Shown here in pieces: positions 1 through 14,043 of a stretch of DNA of 64,000 bases (within the stretch, counting starts at the first letter, position 1; each line of letters opens with the position of its first letter). The position numbers and the translations under genes were made by a program. The notes beneath the pieces were generated by a model, which worked only from the letters and a program-made list of their open reading frames with translations, did no database searches and was not told the origin of the DNA. The stretch comes from Sclerotinia nivalis (Eukaryota; Ascomycota; Leotiomycetes; Helotiales; Sclerotiniaceae). The stretch is taken from assembly GCA_029531795.1 (NCBI GenBank), contig JAPEIS010000018.1, positions 310,001 to 374,000 on the forward strand, given 5' to 3'.

Positions 1-2627
1 ACATACTTGTTATTTTAGGGATTAATAATGTAGTGGTGGTTCTTATACAAACCTGTGAATGAACTCAGATGGAGGAATAAATCTCTTTGCAACTTGCAAA
101 TCTAATCAGAGGCATCATAATTTTTCTCCTGACCGTCAATACTTCATTTGTTGTATTCGAACCAGGCGTAGAGAGGTTTTTATAAGAATATATAGTTGAG
201 CTTCTCCTCATAATGATATCATTATTGATGAAAGAGTCCAAGGTAACAACAGAACATCTAACCACTTCCCATAGGACATAATGGCCTCAAAAACTTCGAA
301 TTAGAAACAACCCACTTACCACAAAGTATTTTAAATCATTCATAAAATTCAAAATAAACTGTTGAGATTGCGGGATGCACAAAATAGGAACCCGACATTC
401 TTAGAATGGAAGGAAAGAAAGTTAAGCTTTACGGCTGTGCTTTCTTCAGCGCAAGATCTGATTTACCTCAGATTCGAGATTGTGTTGCACGATGATTCTA
501 TTTGTCTCTTACTGCATAGAGGTGCAATTCGCCCAGACGGATGTTGTACGACGAGTTATAAAATCCCTCATATACAATTTGCTTGGCTAATTGTACTGGT
601 GGAGTCGGAAAGAATTAGAAAAGATTGGACTGGATCGTTATGAGAGTGAGAAGACATATGTAACTCGAGGTTTTTGTTGTCCACCTACTTGGGCGGGGGA
701 TTTTTGTTTGTTGTAGAAATCTTCGTATTATGGCATCGCTTGCAGGTCTACCTCATATACCAATTTCCTGATTGTAAAGAATGTATGGAAACACAAGCTA
801 ATTTAACCACTCGGTACCCGGTCCTCGCGGCAGTACAGTAATAGAATAGCTGGTAGGTACCTGAATTTCGCATATGTTGTAATTATTGAAGTTACCACTT
901 GGCAAGTCGTTAATGAATGAGCGACGATAGAGTATTGGTATTGGTATTGATAACTTTTCCGATCAATATTTCTAGATTCTAGCAATTGCTTTTTCTTAGA
1001 GGTAAGGTAAGGATGAAGTTGGCCTTTGTTAGTGGCCCCGGCCCACCTTTCCCCGCGAACCAACATATCGGACTACATGCTATCATTTTTGGCGTAGCTT
1101 TTGAAGTGGAGCTTTAATTGCCATGATCTACAACACTAAGTAATCCTTGAAAAAGAAGCTAAAAACAACCTTAGTATCTGTTCTACGGTCATTCGAATCA
1201 CTTCAATCAAGGGAAGTACCTGTAGGTATTCGAAATGTGATGGGAGTACTTTGCCTAGGTAACAAAATAATGAACTATACTAAATGCAGATATAAATTGC
1301 GTATTCGAAGCGATCCATAGATGAATGAATTCCCGGAAAAGAAGAAAGGAATACCTAATGGTGAAGAAATGAAATAGACCGACGTCACTACCTACTAGAT
1401 GCCTAGGTAGGTATGTTGAAAAGAGGCCGAGACGGGTCGGGTTATTTGGCTGGTCGACTGAGTTTATCCTAGTAGTAACGATGCGACGATGGAAGGCTAC
1501 TGGTACGAAGGTAGAAGGATTCCATTCGGTAAGGCGAAGCAGAGACAACGTACAGGCAAGCAGCAAGTAATATCCTTGAATGTTACAATTTTACCTTTTA
1601 CCTTTTCCCGTTTTGATTGGTTGACTTTTGATTTGTTGGGCTTTTTCCTCTGTTTGTTTACGTACCTAGTAATTCTTGGAACTTCCAAGGTTGTTATCTC
1701 CTGTAATCTGGGGGTGGAACGTGCTTTAAGACAAAACAATGAGGGGAAAGTAAATAAATGATGTGATATGATAATGATATTGATAATAATAATGATATGA
1801 TATGATATGATATGGGTAAGAGTGGATGATCGGTATAAAGAGAAATAAGATATCATTGAGCAGATATATATTGAAGTCAATTCAAGAAAACAACAAAGCC
1901 ATTAATAGAGTTGGAGGTAATAGGTTTATACCAAGATAAATTGATATAAAAAGCTACTATAAAATTATCTATCAAGAGGGAAGGTTACTGTGGAATTTTG
2001 ATATTGTCGGAGGATAAAGGAAATTGTTCAATGTATTCGTATATTAGAAAAAGAAAAGAAACAAAAGGGAAAGATCCTGAAAATTTTATGATAACAAAGG
2101 CGGCGTCACCTAGCCTTATATTTCACTCACCGGAAGCTTTTCCGTACGTACATACTTTTTACCCCCAGCAGGGTGGTGTCACTTCACTCTCTCGTTCCCT
2201 CTCTCTCTCTCTCTCTCTTTTTTTTTGGGGCTGGTCGTTACTTCCCAATTAAATAACATCAACAATTCGGACCTTCTGAATAAATCTTTTTTTCCAATCA
2301 TTTCGTTAATCTCAATTCACTTTTTTCTATCCGACCTTTTCTCTCTCTTCCTCTTCCGACTTAATCTTCTTCTACTTTTTTTCTCTACACAACTTCTCGA
2401 CATCAACTTACCATCCTCTTATTCCTCTTCTTTAAGAAAGTAATATAACAGTTCCTAATCATTAAGATTTTCCAATCATAGAAAATCTTTCATATTCGAC
2501 CAGGTCGCGTCGTTTATCCCCAAGAATTTGTTACTTACTTTACTTGTTACTTCAACAAATCTTAAACCAGCAACTAAGAAGGTGATTTATCTGCCACTTT
2601 AATTTTCCCACCGTGGTCGCTATCGCC
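1..2627. other. Intergenic region and PMA1 upstream region
   Basis: No gene is supported here. Open frames on both strands are short, mostly lack ATG starts and look like no family I know. Around 1745-1815 there is a degenerate GATAT-rich microsatellite. At about 2183-2226 a polypyrimidine tract (CT repeat running into T) lies about 400 bp ahead of the proton-pump start codon; pyrimidine tracts are common in promoters of strongly expressed fungal genes, so a promoter role is likely but inferred. Confidence 0.5.
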
Positions 2628-5600
2628 ATGGCACATTTGGCGGGACATCATGGTATCTCTCTCCATGATACAGCAGGCGCCCAATCGAGCAACAACTCAT
2701 CCGATACACCTCCAAATCACTTAAGGGCTAACATTGAACCTGGTCAATTCGACGAAAAAAATGGTGGTATTGAAAACTCTACTCCTGGTGCTACCAAACA
2801 TGAGGAAGAGGAAGAAGAAGATGAGGATATGGATGCATTGATCGATGAACTCGAATCTCAAGATGGTCATGCTGAAGATGAAGAGGCCGAGGAAGAAAAT
2901 GGTCCTGCTCAAGAACGTCCTGTTCCAGAAGATTTACTTCAAACAGATACTCGCATCGGTCTTACAGACGCTGAGGTTCAAGTTCGTCGTAAGAAATGGG
3001 GTTTGAATCAAATGAAGGAAGAGAAAGAGAATTTATTCCTCAAGTTCCTTGGATACTTTGTCGGTCCTATTCAATTTGTTATGGAGGTACGTTGGAACAA
3101 AGTTCTTACCATCATCTTTGCATCCCCCGCACCCCACTGTTTTCGCGCACTTTAGATCTGCATGGACCCTCCACAGATCATCTAGTGTTGAAGGCCACGG
3201 CCTTCGATTCGAGACATCCGAATGGAGTAGCTCAGAAGTTCTTCCAATTCAATAGCACTAAGACATCCTTGCTAATTGAACAAATTTAAATAGGCTGCTG
3301 CTGTTCTTGCTGCAGGTCTACAAGATTGGGTCGATTTTGGTGTCATTTGCGCACTTCTCCTCCTCAATGCCACCGTCGGTTTTGTTCAAGAATTCCAAGC
3401 AGGTTCCATTGTCGATGAGCTGAAAAAGACTCTTGCTCTGAAAGCTGTCGTTCTTCGTGATGGTCGTCTATATGAGATTGAAGCTCCTGAAGTTGTCCCC
3501 GGTGATATTCTTCAAATTGAAGAAGTAAGTTGATGTATTTATCCAGTTCTCCAAACAGATGCTTATATTTTCTCACAGGGTACCATTATTCCCGCCGATG
3601 GTCGTATCGTTACCGATGATGCTTTCCTTCAAGTCGATCAATCTGCCATCACTGGAGAGTCTCTTGCCGTCGATAAACATAAGGGTGATACATGTTATGC
3701 ATCTTCTGGTGTCAAGCGTGGAGAAGCTTTCATGGTCATTACTGCCACCGGAGATCATACATTTGTTGGACGTGCAGCAGCTTTGGTCAATCAAGCTTCC
3801 GCAGGAACTGGTCATTTCACAGAAGTCTTGAATGGTATCGGCACGGTGCTCTTGATCCTGGTTATCTTCACCAACTTGGTCGTCTGGATCTCCTCATTCT
3901 ATCGCTCGAACCCAATCGTTCTTATTCTTGAATATACTCTAGCCATCACAATCATTGGGGTCCCTGTCGGTCTCCCTGCTGTCGTCACTACTACTATGGC
4001 TGTCGGTGCCGCATATCTGGCCAAGAAGAAAGCTATCGTCCAGAAATTGTCCGCTATTGAGTCACTTGCAGGCGTCGAAATCCTTTGCTCGGATAAGACT
4101 GGTACATTGACCAAGAACAAGCTCTCTCTCGCCGAACCATTTACTGTTCCAGGCGTTGAACCTGATGATCTTATGTTGACTGCTTGTCTTGCTGCCTCCA
4201 GGAAGAAGAAGGGTATCGATGCCATCGATAAGGCTTTCTTAAAATCTCTTCGTTACTATCCACGCGCCAAGTCCGTCCTGTCCAAGTACAAAGTTCTCGA
4301 GTTCCATCCTTTCGATCCTGTTTCCAAGAAAGTTCAAGCTGTTGTCGAGTCGCCCCAAGGAGAAAAGATTATTTGCGTCAAGGGAGCTCCACTCTTTGTG
4401 TTGAAAACTGTTGAAGAAGACCATCCAATTCCTGATGAGATTGACCAAGCTTATAAGAACAAGGTTGCCGAATTTGCCACTCGTGGCTTCCGTTCTCTTG
4501 GTGTCGCACGAAAGCGAGGTGAGGGTCAATGGGAGATTTTGGGTATTATGCCTTGCTCTGATCCACCACGTCATGATACCGCCCGTACTATCAATGAGGC
4601 CAAAACTCTAGGTCTTTCCATCAAGATGTTAACTGGTGATGCTGTCGGTATCGCTCGTGAAACTTCTAGACAACTTGGACTTGGCACTAACGTTTATAAC
4701 GCTGAACGTCTTGGTCTTGGGGGAGGAGGAGATATGCCTGGTTCCGAGGTCTATGATTTCGTCGAGGCCGCTGATGGATTTGCTGAGGTTTTCCCGCAAC
4801 ATAAATACAATGTTGTTGAAATTCTTCAACAGCGTGGATATCTTGTGGCTATGACCGGAGATGGTGTTAATGATGCCCCATCACTCAAGAAGGCCGATAC
4901 TGGTATCGCTGTGGAAGGCGCTTCCGATGCAGCTCGTTCGGCAGCTGATATCGTCTTCCTGGCTCCTGGACTTGGTGCTATTATCGACGCTCTCAAGACT
5001 TCTCGACAAATTTTCCATCGCATGTACGCCTACGTTGTCTATCGTATTGCCTTGTCAATCCATCTTGAAATTTTCCTTGGTCTCTGGATCGCCATCTTGA
5101 ATAGGTCCCTCAACATTGAACTGGTCGTCTTCATCGCCATTTTTGCAGATGTTGCAACTCTTGCTATTGCATATGATAATGCACCTTTCTCCAAGACTCC
5201 TGTTAAGTGGAACCTTCCAAAATTGTGGGGCATGTCCGTTCTCCTTGGAGTTGTTCTCGCCATCGGCACCTGGATTACTCTCACCACCATGATTGCTCGC
5301 GGTGAAGATGGTGGTATTGTTCAAAACTTTGGTGTTCTTGATGAGGTTGTCTTCCTCGAGATCTCTCTCACTGAAAATTGGTTGATTTTCATCACACGTG
5401 CCAACGGTCCTTTCTGGTCATCACTTCCATCGTGGCAATTGACTGGGGCTATCCTCGTTGTCGATATCATTGCAACATTTTTCACACTATTCGGTTGGTT
5501 CGTTGGGGGTAAAACTTCGATCGTTGCCGTTGTCCGTATTTGGGTATTCTCCTTTGGCGTTTTCTGTATCATGGGTGGAGTCTATTATCTACTTCAAGAT

Positions 5601-5789
5601 AGCTCTGGCTTTGACAACCTCATGCATGGTAAATCACCAAAGAAGAATCAAAAACAAAGATCTCTGGAAGATTTTGGTGAGTGGAGATTCCTGACTCTTA
5701 TGTCATTTTTTGAGAACAAAGCGCTAACTTATACCTCTTTAGTCGTCTCACTCCAGCGTGTCTCCACACAACACGAGAAGTCAGCTTAA
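2628..5789 (+). CDS. pma1: Plasma-membrane H+-ATPase (P3A-type), Pma1
   Basis: Electrogenic proton pump that hydrolyses ATP to export H+ and energise nutrient uptake. Four exons: 2628-3086, 3294-3524, 3579-5676 and 5743-5789, giving 944 residues, normal for the family. An acidic N-terminus (Glu/Asp run near residues 60-95) is followed by the membrane domain, a TGES actuator motif near residue 254, the phosphorylation motif DKTGT near residue 402, and MLTGD and GDGVND hinge motifs. The last 47-nt exon supplies the autoinhibitory tail ending [11 protein letters not shown], matching the yeast tail whose adjacent Ser-Thr pair is phosphorylated on glucose activation. The ATG at 2628 lies in a good context (ATCGCCATGG); an upstream in-frame GTG at 2613 is not a start. 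It is convergent with the acyl-CoA synthetase gene. Confidence 0.97.
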
Positions 5790-6621
5790 AACTTTAAACC
5801 CATAATTTACAGGCGCACATGAATTACGGAGCGTGCAGCTTTTACGGATATTCCCTCGTGTTATTAATTATTAGGTAGTTCGTGTGTACAAAACTTCAGA
5901 CGGGCTCATAGGTATCAAGACTGCTTGCTATTTTCGCGCTAAAAAGTTCAAATTGCTACTTGCTGGGAAAAAAATTCGTGGTTTGTTCTCGTATGGGGAT
6001 CAGCTGCGGTAACTTTTGGCACAAGAAGATTGCAGCAGGCATTTGAGCGTTTTAATCATTCCATATAGATGATGAATAGCGTCATCCTAGAGTCTAAGTC
6101 TTAATTAATGAAAAATAAAATTTCTTGTGTTTTGTTTTTCGTGCTTGTGAATAGTGAGTAGGTGGGTGAACACATATCCTCACATAATTATAAACTCATG
6201 AATAGAACAAAAACAAATAGAACGAAATCAAAGAGATTGAATTAACTATCATAACTCCATATAACTTATAACTTATCTTATAACTAGGTAGGTAACCCAA
6301 AAAAGAAAAAGAAAAAGAAAAAGTAGAACAAAATGTATTTGTTACAACACATTCATCTTCCTTTCTCTCAATTCCCACTCTATCGCCACCCCAATTCCCT
6401 CCCTGCCAAGGTATTTACATTTACAACCCACCAGTATCCAGTATCCTCTCTCCCCATCTCTCTCCATCTCTCTCCCTCCTTTCCTTTTTCTCCTTTTTTC
6501 TGTTGTTTCTGTTGTTTCTCCCCTTCTCCCCTCCCCCAAAAACAAGGCAAACCATTCGCTCGCTTCCGCTACCCAATCGCCCTCTTCCTCTCGAAAGTAA
6601 ACGAGAATGCGGTCCTTTCCC
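5790..6621. other. Convergent 3' intergenic region
   Basis: Space between two converging genes. It should hold both 3' UTRs and poly(A) sites. An A-rich GAAAAA repeat lies at about 6300-6323 and a T/C-rich tract at about 6440-6540. No coding region is supported. Confidence 0.5.
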
Positions 6622-9000
6622 TCACAATTTTGCCATAGGTTTCTCGTCCGCCAAGGCTTCCTCGTACATGCGATCGATATGTTCTCTGAATTTCTTTGCC
6701 GTTTGCGGACGTTTGAGTTTGAGTCTGCGGGTGTGAGTTTCGTTAGCTAACGTAATATTATACTTATACTATGCTCTGCGTGTTATATGCAACCAGGCCA
6801 GCTTCCTCGGCATGGAGTGTCTCGTAGTAAGAAGAGGAAAGAAAGGAGACGGAAAAACTTACGTAGGAGTCAAAAGTTCATTTTCAATCGTAAAAGGTTC
6901 CACATCCACAAGAACATTCTTAACCTTCTCATAACTATTAAACTTGCTTTTCTTCCCCACCCCGTCCAACACTTTGACAAGTTGCATTCGAACTCTCTTG
7001 TCATTACCCGCTTCCTTAATCCCTTCAATATCATCACTCTTGATTTCTCTCCCGAGAATCTTGCTCGCCCACGGCGCAAAAGTAACGGGGTCGACTCCGA
7101 ATATCGCAACTAGGAATGCTTGAGTAGAGTCACCGTGGACATATGCTTGAGATAGGAGTGAACAATTGGCTAGGTATACGTTTTCGATGCGTTCCGGGGA
7201 GATGTATTCGCCTTGTGCGAGTTTGAGGACGTTCTTGCGACGATCAATGATCTTGATACGGCCCATGCTGTCAACTTCGCCGATGTCACCTGTGTGGAAC
7301 CAACCGTCCTCGGTGATGGCTTTGGAAGTTTCGTCTTCGTTGCGGTAGTATTCGCGGAAACGGGCTGTGCCTCGAATAAGAATTTCACCACGGGGGTTGG
7401 GGCTGTCGGTTGCGAGGTACTCCATGTCGGGGACGGATTCGAAGCATACTTCCACTGTGAGGATGAGTAGTTAGTTGGGTTTGGTTTGAGGAGGAACTAG
7501 GGAGAAAACTTACTGGAAGCGCTTACTCCTCCACAGTTACCGGTTGAGTAATCATCGTCATATTGTACGATACCATGTGCATAGGTTTCTGTAAGGCCAT
7601 AACCTTGGATGAACCTGTTGCCAAATGCAGCACGGAGGAATTGATGAAGACCTGGATCAATAGGAGCACTTCCACTTACCATGCCACGAGTTCTTTGAAG
7701 ACCGAAAGCGCTGGCTAATTTAGGAGTCCAGACACGATCATAAAGTGCATGTTTGTTGGTAGCTTGTCCAGGTGGGAGTTTCATTGATGCAAGCTTGGTA
7801 TTGATAATGTGACGACCAATTGTACCCTTAAGACCTGGAGCATCGATAGCAGCGGCTTTAATGGCGGATCCAAATCGATTGTAGAGTCGAGGAACGGAAT
7901 TAAAGGTTGTTGGACGAAGAAGTTTCAAGTCCTCGACGAGTCCGATGATATCACCACGGAAATATCCAATAGCAGATCCTACAGCGAGACAGCCGTGTTC
8001 GGCAAGTCGTTGGTAAATGTGCGCTAATGGAAGGTATGAACAAATAACATCGTTCGGTTTTGGGTCAGATACAATTCTTGTGACAGAAGTTGCTGCAACA
8101 GCGTTTGAATGGGTAAGGACCACACCCTTGGGGTTACCAGTCGTTCCAGAGGTATAGTTGATAGTGATAATGTCTTCCGGTCGAGGTGGGTTCATTGGGG
8201 AATTTGGAGATGCAGCCCCGATAGCCTCAACATCTCCAATATAATGGATAGCGATTCCAGCTTCAGCCGCAAGAGCATTCAAGATTGAACCTTTGCTGTT
8301 TCCAGGCCTTTCTCCATCATCCAAAGGATCAACAGAAATGATAAGCTTCAATGTAGGTATTCTTGGTGCCAATTTCAACAATGTTGGAATGTGCGGTAAA
8401 CTCGTAACAACACAAGCAAGCGTGGCATGATTGACAATATATTCTGTCGTATCCGGTCCGAGGGTATCGTAAATGGAGACCGTGAAGAGAGATTGTGACA
8501 TGGCTCCCAAATCTATATAGTCATGTCAACCTCCACTCTGCAACGCACATAGCTGTAACTCTAGGCTTCTTACCAACAATCTGCCATTCCGGACGATTTT
8601 GACACCAAAGACCCACACCATACTTATCATCTGTAATTCCCGCCCTCTTGTGAAGTTCTACCAATCCCACACCAAAGTTCTTCCTGCGCTCTGCCGTCTC
8701 CGCATATGAGATCCATTCATAATTGCCGTAAGTCTTTGTTGCCGGATCCCAAGGTCTATAACCCAAACATCTCGCATTTGGTCTCTTTCTGGCGGCCTTT
8801 TCAAAGAAATCATGACTAGTCAAACATTCTTGATCGACTGTTTGTAATAGCGGCTTGTCCACGAACTGGTAATGCCTGTAAACAGCACTGCGACCTTCCC
8901 GCGCACTGCCTGGTATCGGAAGAGAGTATGGTGAACCAGGAGGAGGAGATGCTCGGACGGTTTGTACATAAGTATCGGGATCTTGTACCGATGGTGCCAT
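6622..9000 (-). CDS. Long-chain fatty-acid--CoA ligase (Faa1/Faa4-like)
   Basis: Activates long-chain fatty acids with ATP and CoA for lipid synthesis, beta-oxidation or protein acylation. Exons on the minus strand: 9000-8574, 8512-7514, 7454-6863 and 6724-6622, giving 706 residues, the expected fungal size. The AMP-binding P-loop (YTSGTTGNPKG) lies near residue 260. The acyl-CoA-synthetase signature DGWFHTGDIGEVD followed by DRRKN and the KLAQGEYISPE segment lies near residues 520-560. The C-terminus LKLKRPQTAKKF continues in the last 103-nt exon. There is no evident N-terminal signal or C-terminal SKL, so a cytosolic, ER or lipid-droplet enzyme is likelier than a peroxisomal one. Which of the yeast paralogues it matches cannot be decided here. 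Confidence 0.94.
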
Positions 9001-9777
9001 TGTGTCTGTCTATATCTGAAAAGCAAGTATCAGTACTCAATGTTGAACAAAGGTTAGGAGGTTGGGGTTTGAGCGCTGGCCGTTGGAGTTTACGAACCTT
9101 GTAAATGTATGAAAGAGATAATAAAGATAAAGATTATTCTATAAAATATCTAGGATTTGTATCACAATAAAGATATATAGAAGAAACAATAGTAGACCAA
9201 CTCCAATGAACAAATGAAGTTTGTTTGTGGAATAAGTTTCACTCAAAAGGTGAGGTGCATGTGAAGGAATGGATAAGTGGCCCTACCCCGAAGCCTCGAT
9301 GGTCCCGTTTTCGTTTTACCTCGGCATCTGGACATTGTGCATATTCTAGAATGTGGAGAAGCTTTGCAGATCGCCATCACAATTCTAAAAGAATTGGAAA
9401 TAACCGACAGACCGGTATCCTGATACGGGGAAAAGAAGGGAGGAAAGTGGGCTTTTGAATATATAATTAGAGTTCATAAATTGTGCAATGAAGAAAGTGT
9501 GGAGTTGGTCAGCATGTGGTGTTCGGTGAACGGAGGACATCTACATCCGATGATACTTGACCAAAGTATCCATATCACAGTTAAAGAATTATTCCATCTC
9601 AAATTTGAACAATGAAAGAGACCACGATAATTAGCTTTATTATTACTATGTAGCGGATGTCATTATGCAATGCATTACACCAGTATCTTGAATGATGATG
9701 ATCGAAATTAACCACACGACAACACGTCTACCTAGCAAAGGAGGTTTCCCGAATAGTTGAAAAAAAGGGGGAATTAT
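9001..9777. other. Intergenic region
   Basis: Upstream region of the acyl-CoA ligase plus the 3' end of the downstream-lying MET17-like gene, both on the minus strand. No convincing ORF, RNA gene or repeat was found. Confidence 0.45.
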
Positions 9778-11833
<2,056 letters not shown>

Positions 11834-12155
11834 TTTGATTGATTATTCTTCAATTCTCGAGTTTAATAAAAATTTCTGAAAATTGGAACTTTACAGGAGA
11901 GAAGAAAAGGACCCCGGAAAGGTTTTATAAAATCAATTAGGCAAAAGACCTTTGTTCTCAAATAACTCTTTCCAATGGTACAAACCCTTGGTGATCATAG
12001 TGGGGTAATACATTCAATGACCTAGTACAGTAACAGTATACATTGGCTTAAGCACGCCATTTTCTTTCATCATTGGGAATGAATGATGAGAACGGAAACT
12101 TTCTATCGAAGCTGGGCAATATTCTGTTGGGAATAGTTTGATTTGAATGGCTTCA

Positions 12156-12670
12156 TTATTCCATCTCTTCAACGACGTCTTGAGATTTAGAGGTTGCTTG
12201 CTTACTCATCCGACTCTCGATTCGTGCTAGAAAACTTTTAGCCCAGGTTTTGACCTCATGTATCCACTGGCCCACCAGACCCCATTACACAACTTCTTCC
12301 TGTTGCTTTACAGATCAGGTCATCCACTCAAACCTAATTTAGTCCACTACTCACCTCGTCGCTTTGTCTTTCAAATGCAACATTGCGTCGTGATGTTCTC
12401 TCGTACCTGCAGATGATACATACAACTCCTCTCAATATTGGTACTACTACGAAGATCCCATACGGCACTCCAATAGCAATATGGAGTATAGACTGTGATT
12501 CAACCCCGCGTCCAAGCATTTCAATATCGTGGCTTTCATGATCCACTACCTTCAAACGAAGGGCTCAATGAAAGAACCTCAATCTGGTGGTTCCCTCTTG
12601 GCAACACAACGCTGACACTCTTGGAAGTTCTTGGGAGGCGTTGTAAACTTGTAGGTTGAGATGAGTATTC
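12156..12670 (-). pseudogene. Probable broken single-pass membrane protein gene
   Basis: Two coding-looking blocks join across an intron with a perfect GTGAGT donor (12354-12267). The upstream block (to 12355) has a hydrophobic span (SILHIAIGVPYGIFVVVPIL) followed by a basic stop-transfer stretch (RYERTSRRN). The second exon, 12266-12156, adds a 36-residue charged tail ending DVVEEME and a stop. Going upstream in the same frame there is a TGA near 12568, before which the frame reads a Cys-pair-containing segment back to about 12666. No start codon or signal peptide was found. The layout (Cys-containing ectodomain, one membrane span, charged tail) is like fungal wall-sensor or glycophorin-like proteins, but no family can be named. 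A real gene with an unresolved intron over the TGA is the alternative. Confidence 0.35.
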
Positions 12671-13433
12671 TACTTTTTAAGCTTTGCGGTTGAGTTAGTA
12701 GATTTGTGTTGGAGCCGACGTTTCATGCTTTGAGAGAAATAGAAAGTTGTTAACCTTAGATGTCCGAGCGGATAATTCTCAACTTTTCGACAAAGCGTAT
12801 TCGATGTTTCAATTCGTCGCTATTCTTGTTATCCAGTTATACAAGGTCGTACAAATCATCGTTTTGGCACATCAATCTGCGGGTTAGAATCTTTTCTTAG
12901 AGGTGGATATTTAAGGATGAGTGGGCTTTGAGATTGAGATTGTCAGCCCAGTGCTTGAATTGCCCTACATATCGCGGGGAACGCAAGCAGGCGTCTCTCC
13001 ACTGTACTTTGTAGCAAGGACATCCAGCGTTAACAATTATCATTGGCTACAGAGCCTTGCATCTTCAATCATACCCGAATATCCTTGTCTCCACAGGGAA
13101 GTTGATCTGTGCGATAGATTGATATACCGTTTCAAACATGATACGAAGTTTATGCATTTTTTCCACTTTGGCTGCAATGGAAACCCTTCGGCCTTCAGAC
13201 TTTGACTACTTATTTCTTTTGTAATTATAATATCAGTCCGCGAATCTTCTGCATTTCATCGTCTTTTAATTGATCTCCACCTGCCATTCTCCATTTGTAT
13301 ACACTTTCTTCAATTCACTCACTATACGCGCGCACAAGTTGCAGCTGCTTTTCCCCACGACTTTCATAAAAGAATATATACGATTGTTTTAACGATAATT
13401 CAACTTCCCAAATAACGATATCTTGATTTCAAA
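12671..13433. other. Intergenic region before the MARVEL gene
   Basis: No supported gene. A 94-codon plus-strand frame (12921-13205) lacks a usable ATG and resembles nothing I recognise. The right part should contain the promoter of the MARVEL gene; a CT-rich stretch lies at about 13255-13330. Confidence 0.4.
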
Positions 13434-14043
13434 ATGGCGATTGGACTACTTCTTCCTATTCGAATTGCTCAAGCAGTATTCGCTATCGTCGTACTTGGCT
13501 TGTCTGGATATGGTAAGATTATGAAAAACATTGATAACTAGCATACCACGGGATAACTACTAACATACCACATAGTTTCCCACTGGTACAATACCGATAC
13601 TTTGACCGCATCTCCTTCTCAAATCAACTTCTTGGTCTTCGTACCTGTGTTTACCTTGATCTCTATTCTCTATCTTGAAGTTGCACCCCGCTTCATGTCA
13701 AAAGGTACCTTGTTCACACTTTCAAGAGTTGATATGAGTATTGAAAATCATTTTCTAACACTCACAAGCATCTCACCCATACGCTCATCTCGCAGTCGAG
13801 CTCCTCAACGTTCTTTTCTACTTCGCAGGCTTCATCGCACTCTCCGTATTCATCGGCAGGCTTCTCTTCTGTCGTGGTTCTGTCTGTGGAGCAGCTCGTG
13901 CCGATGCAGTTTTCGGTGCTTTCAGCTGGTTGCTTTGGATGGGAAGTAGTGCTATTCTAACATTAGAGATGTTCAAGGGAGGAAGATCGAAGTCTTACCC
14001 GAAGCCAAATATGGCCATGAAGGAGACGACAAACCCAGTATAA
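13434..14043 (+). CDS. MARVEL-domain membrane protein
   Basis: Predicted four-span membrane protein of 160 residues. Exons 13434-13512, 13576-13704 and 13769-14043. The acceptor at 13768 is preferred to one about 29 nt downstream because it restores the segment ASHPYAHLAVELLNVLFYFAG in frame. The order is a short cytosolic N-terminus (MAIGLLLPIRIAQ), TM1 (VFAIVVLGLSGY), a Thr/Ser loop, TM2 (INFLVFVPVFTLISILYL), TM3 (LNVLFYFAGFIALSVFIG), a Cys-containing loop, TM4 (FGAFSWLLWMGSSAILTLEM) and a basic tail. MARVEL proteins sit at membrane-apposition sites; fungal members such as Nce102 mark eisosome domains. Its exact role is unknown. Confidence 0.85.

Noticed and set aside
155..175. TTCGAACCAGG resembling a tRNA T-arm
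   Set aside because: No matching acceptor, D or anticodon stems could be built around it.
2613..2627. Upstream GTG-initiated extension of the proton pump
   Set aside because: Fungal nuclear genes start with ATG; the ATG at 2628 has a good context and fits the family.
12921..13205. 94-codon plus-strand frame before the MARVEL gene
   Set aside because: No ATG start and no recognisable motif; likely chance.
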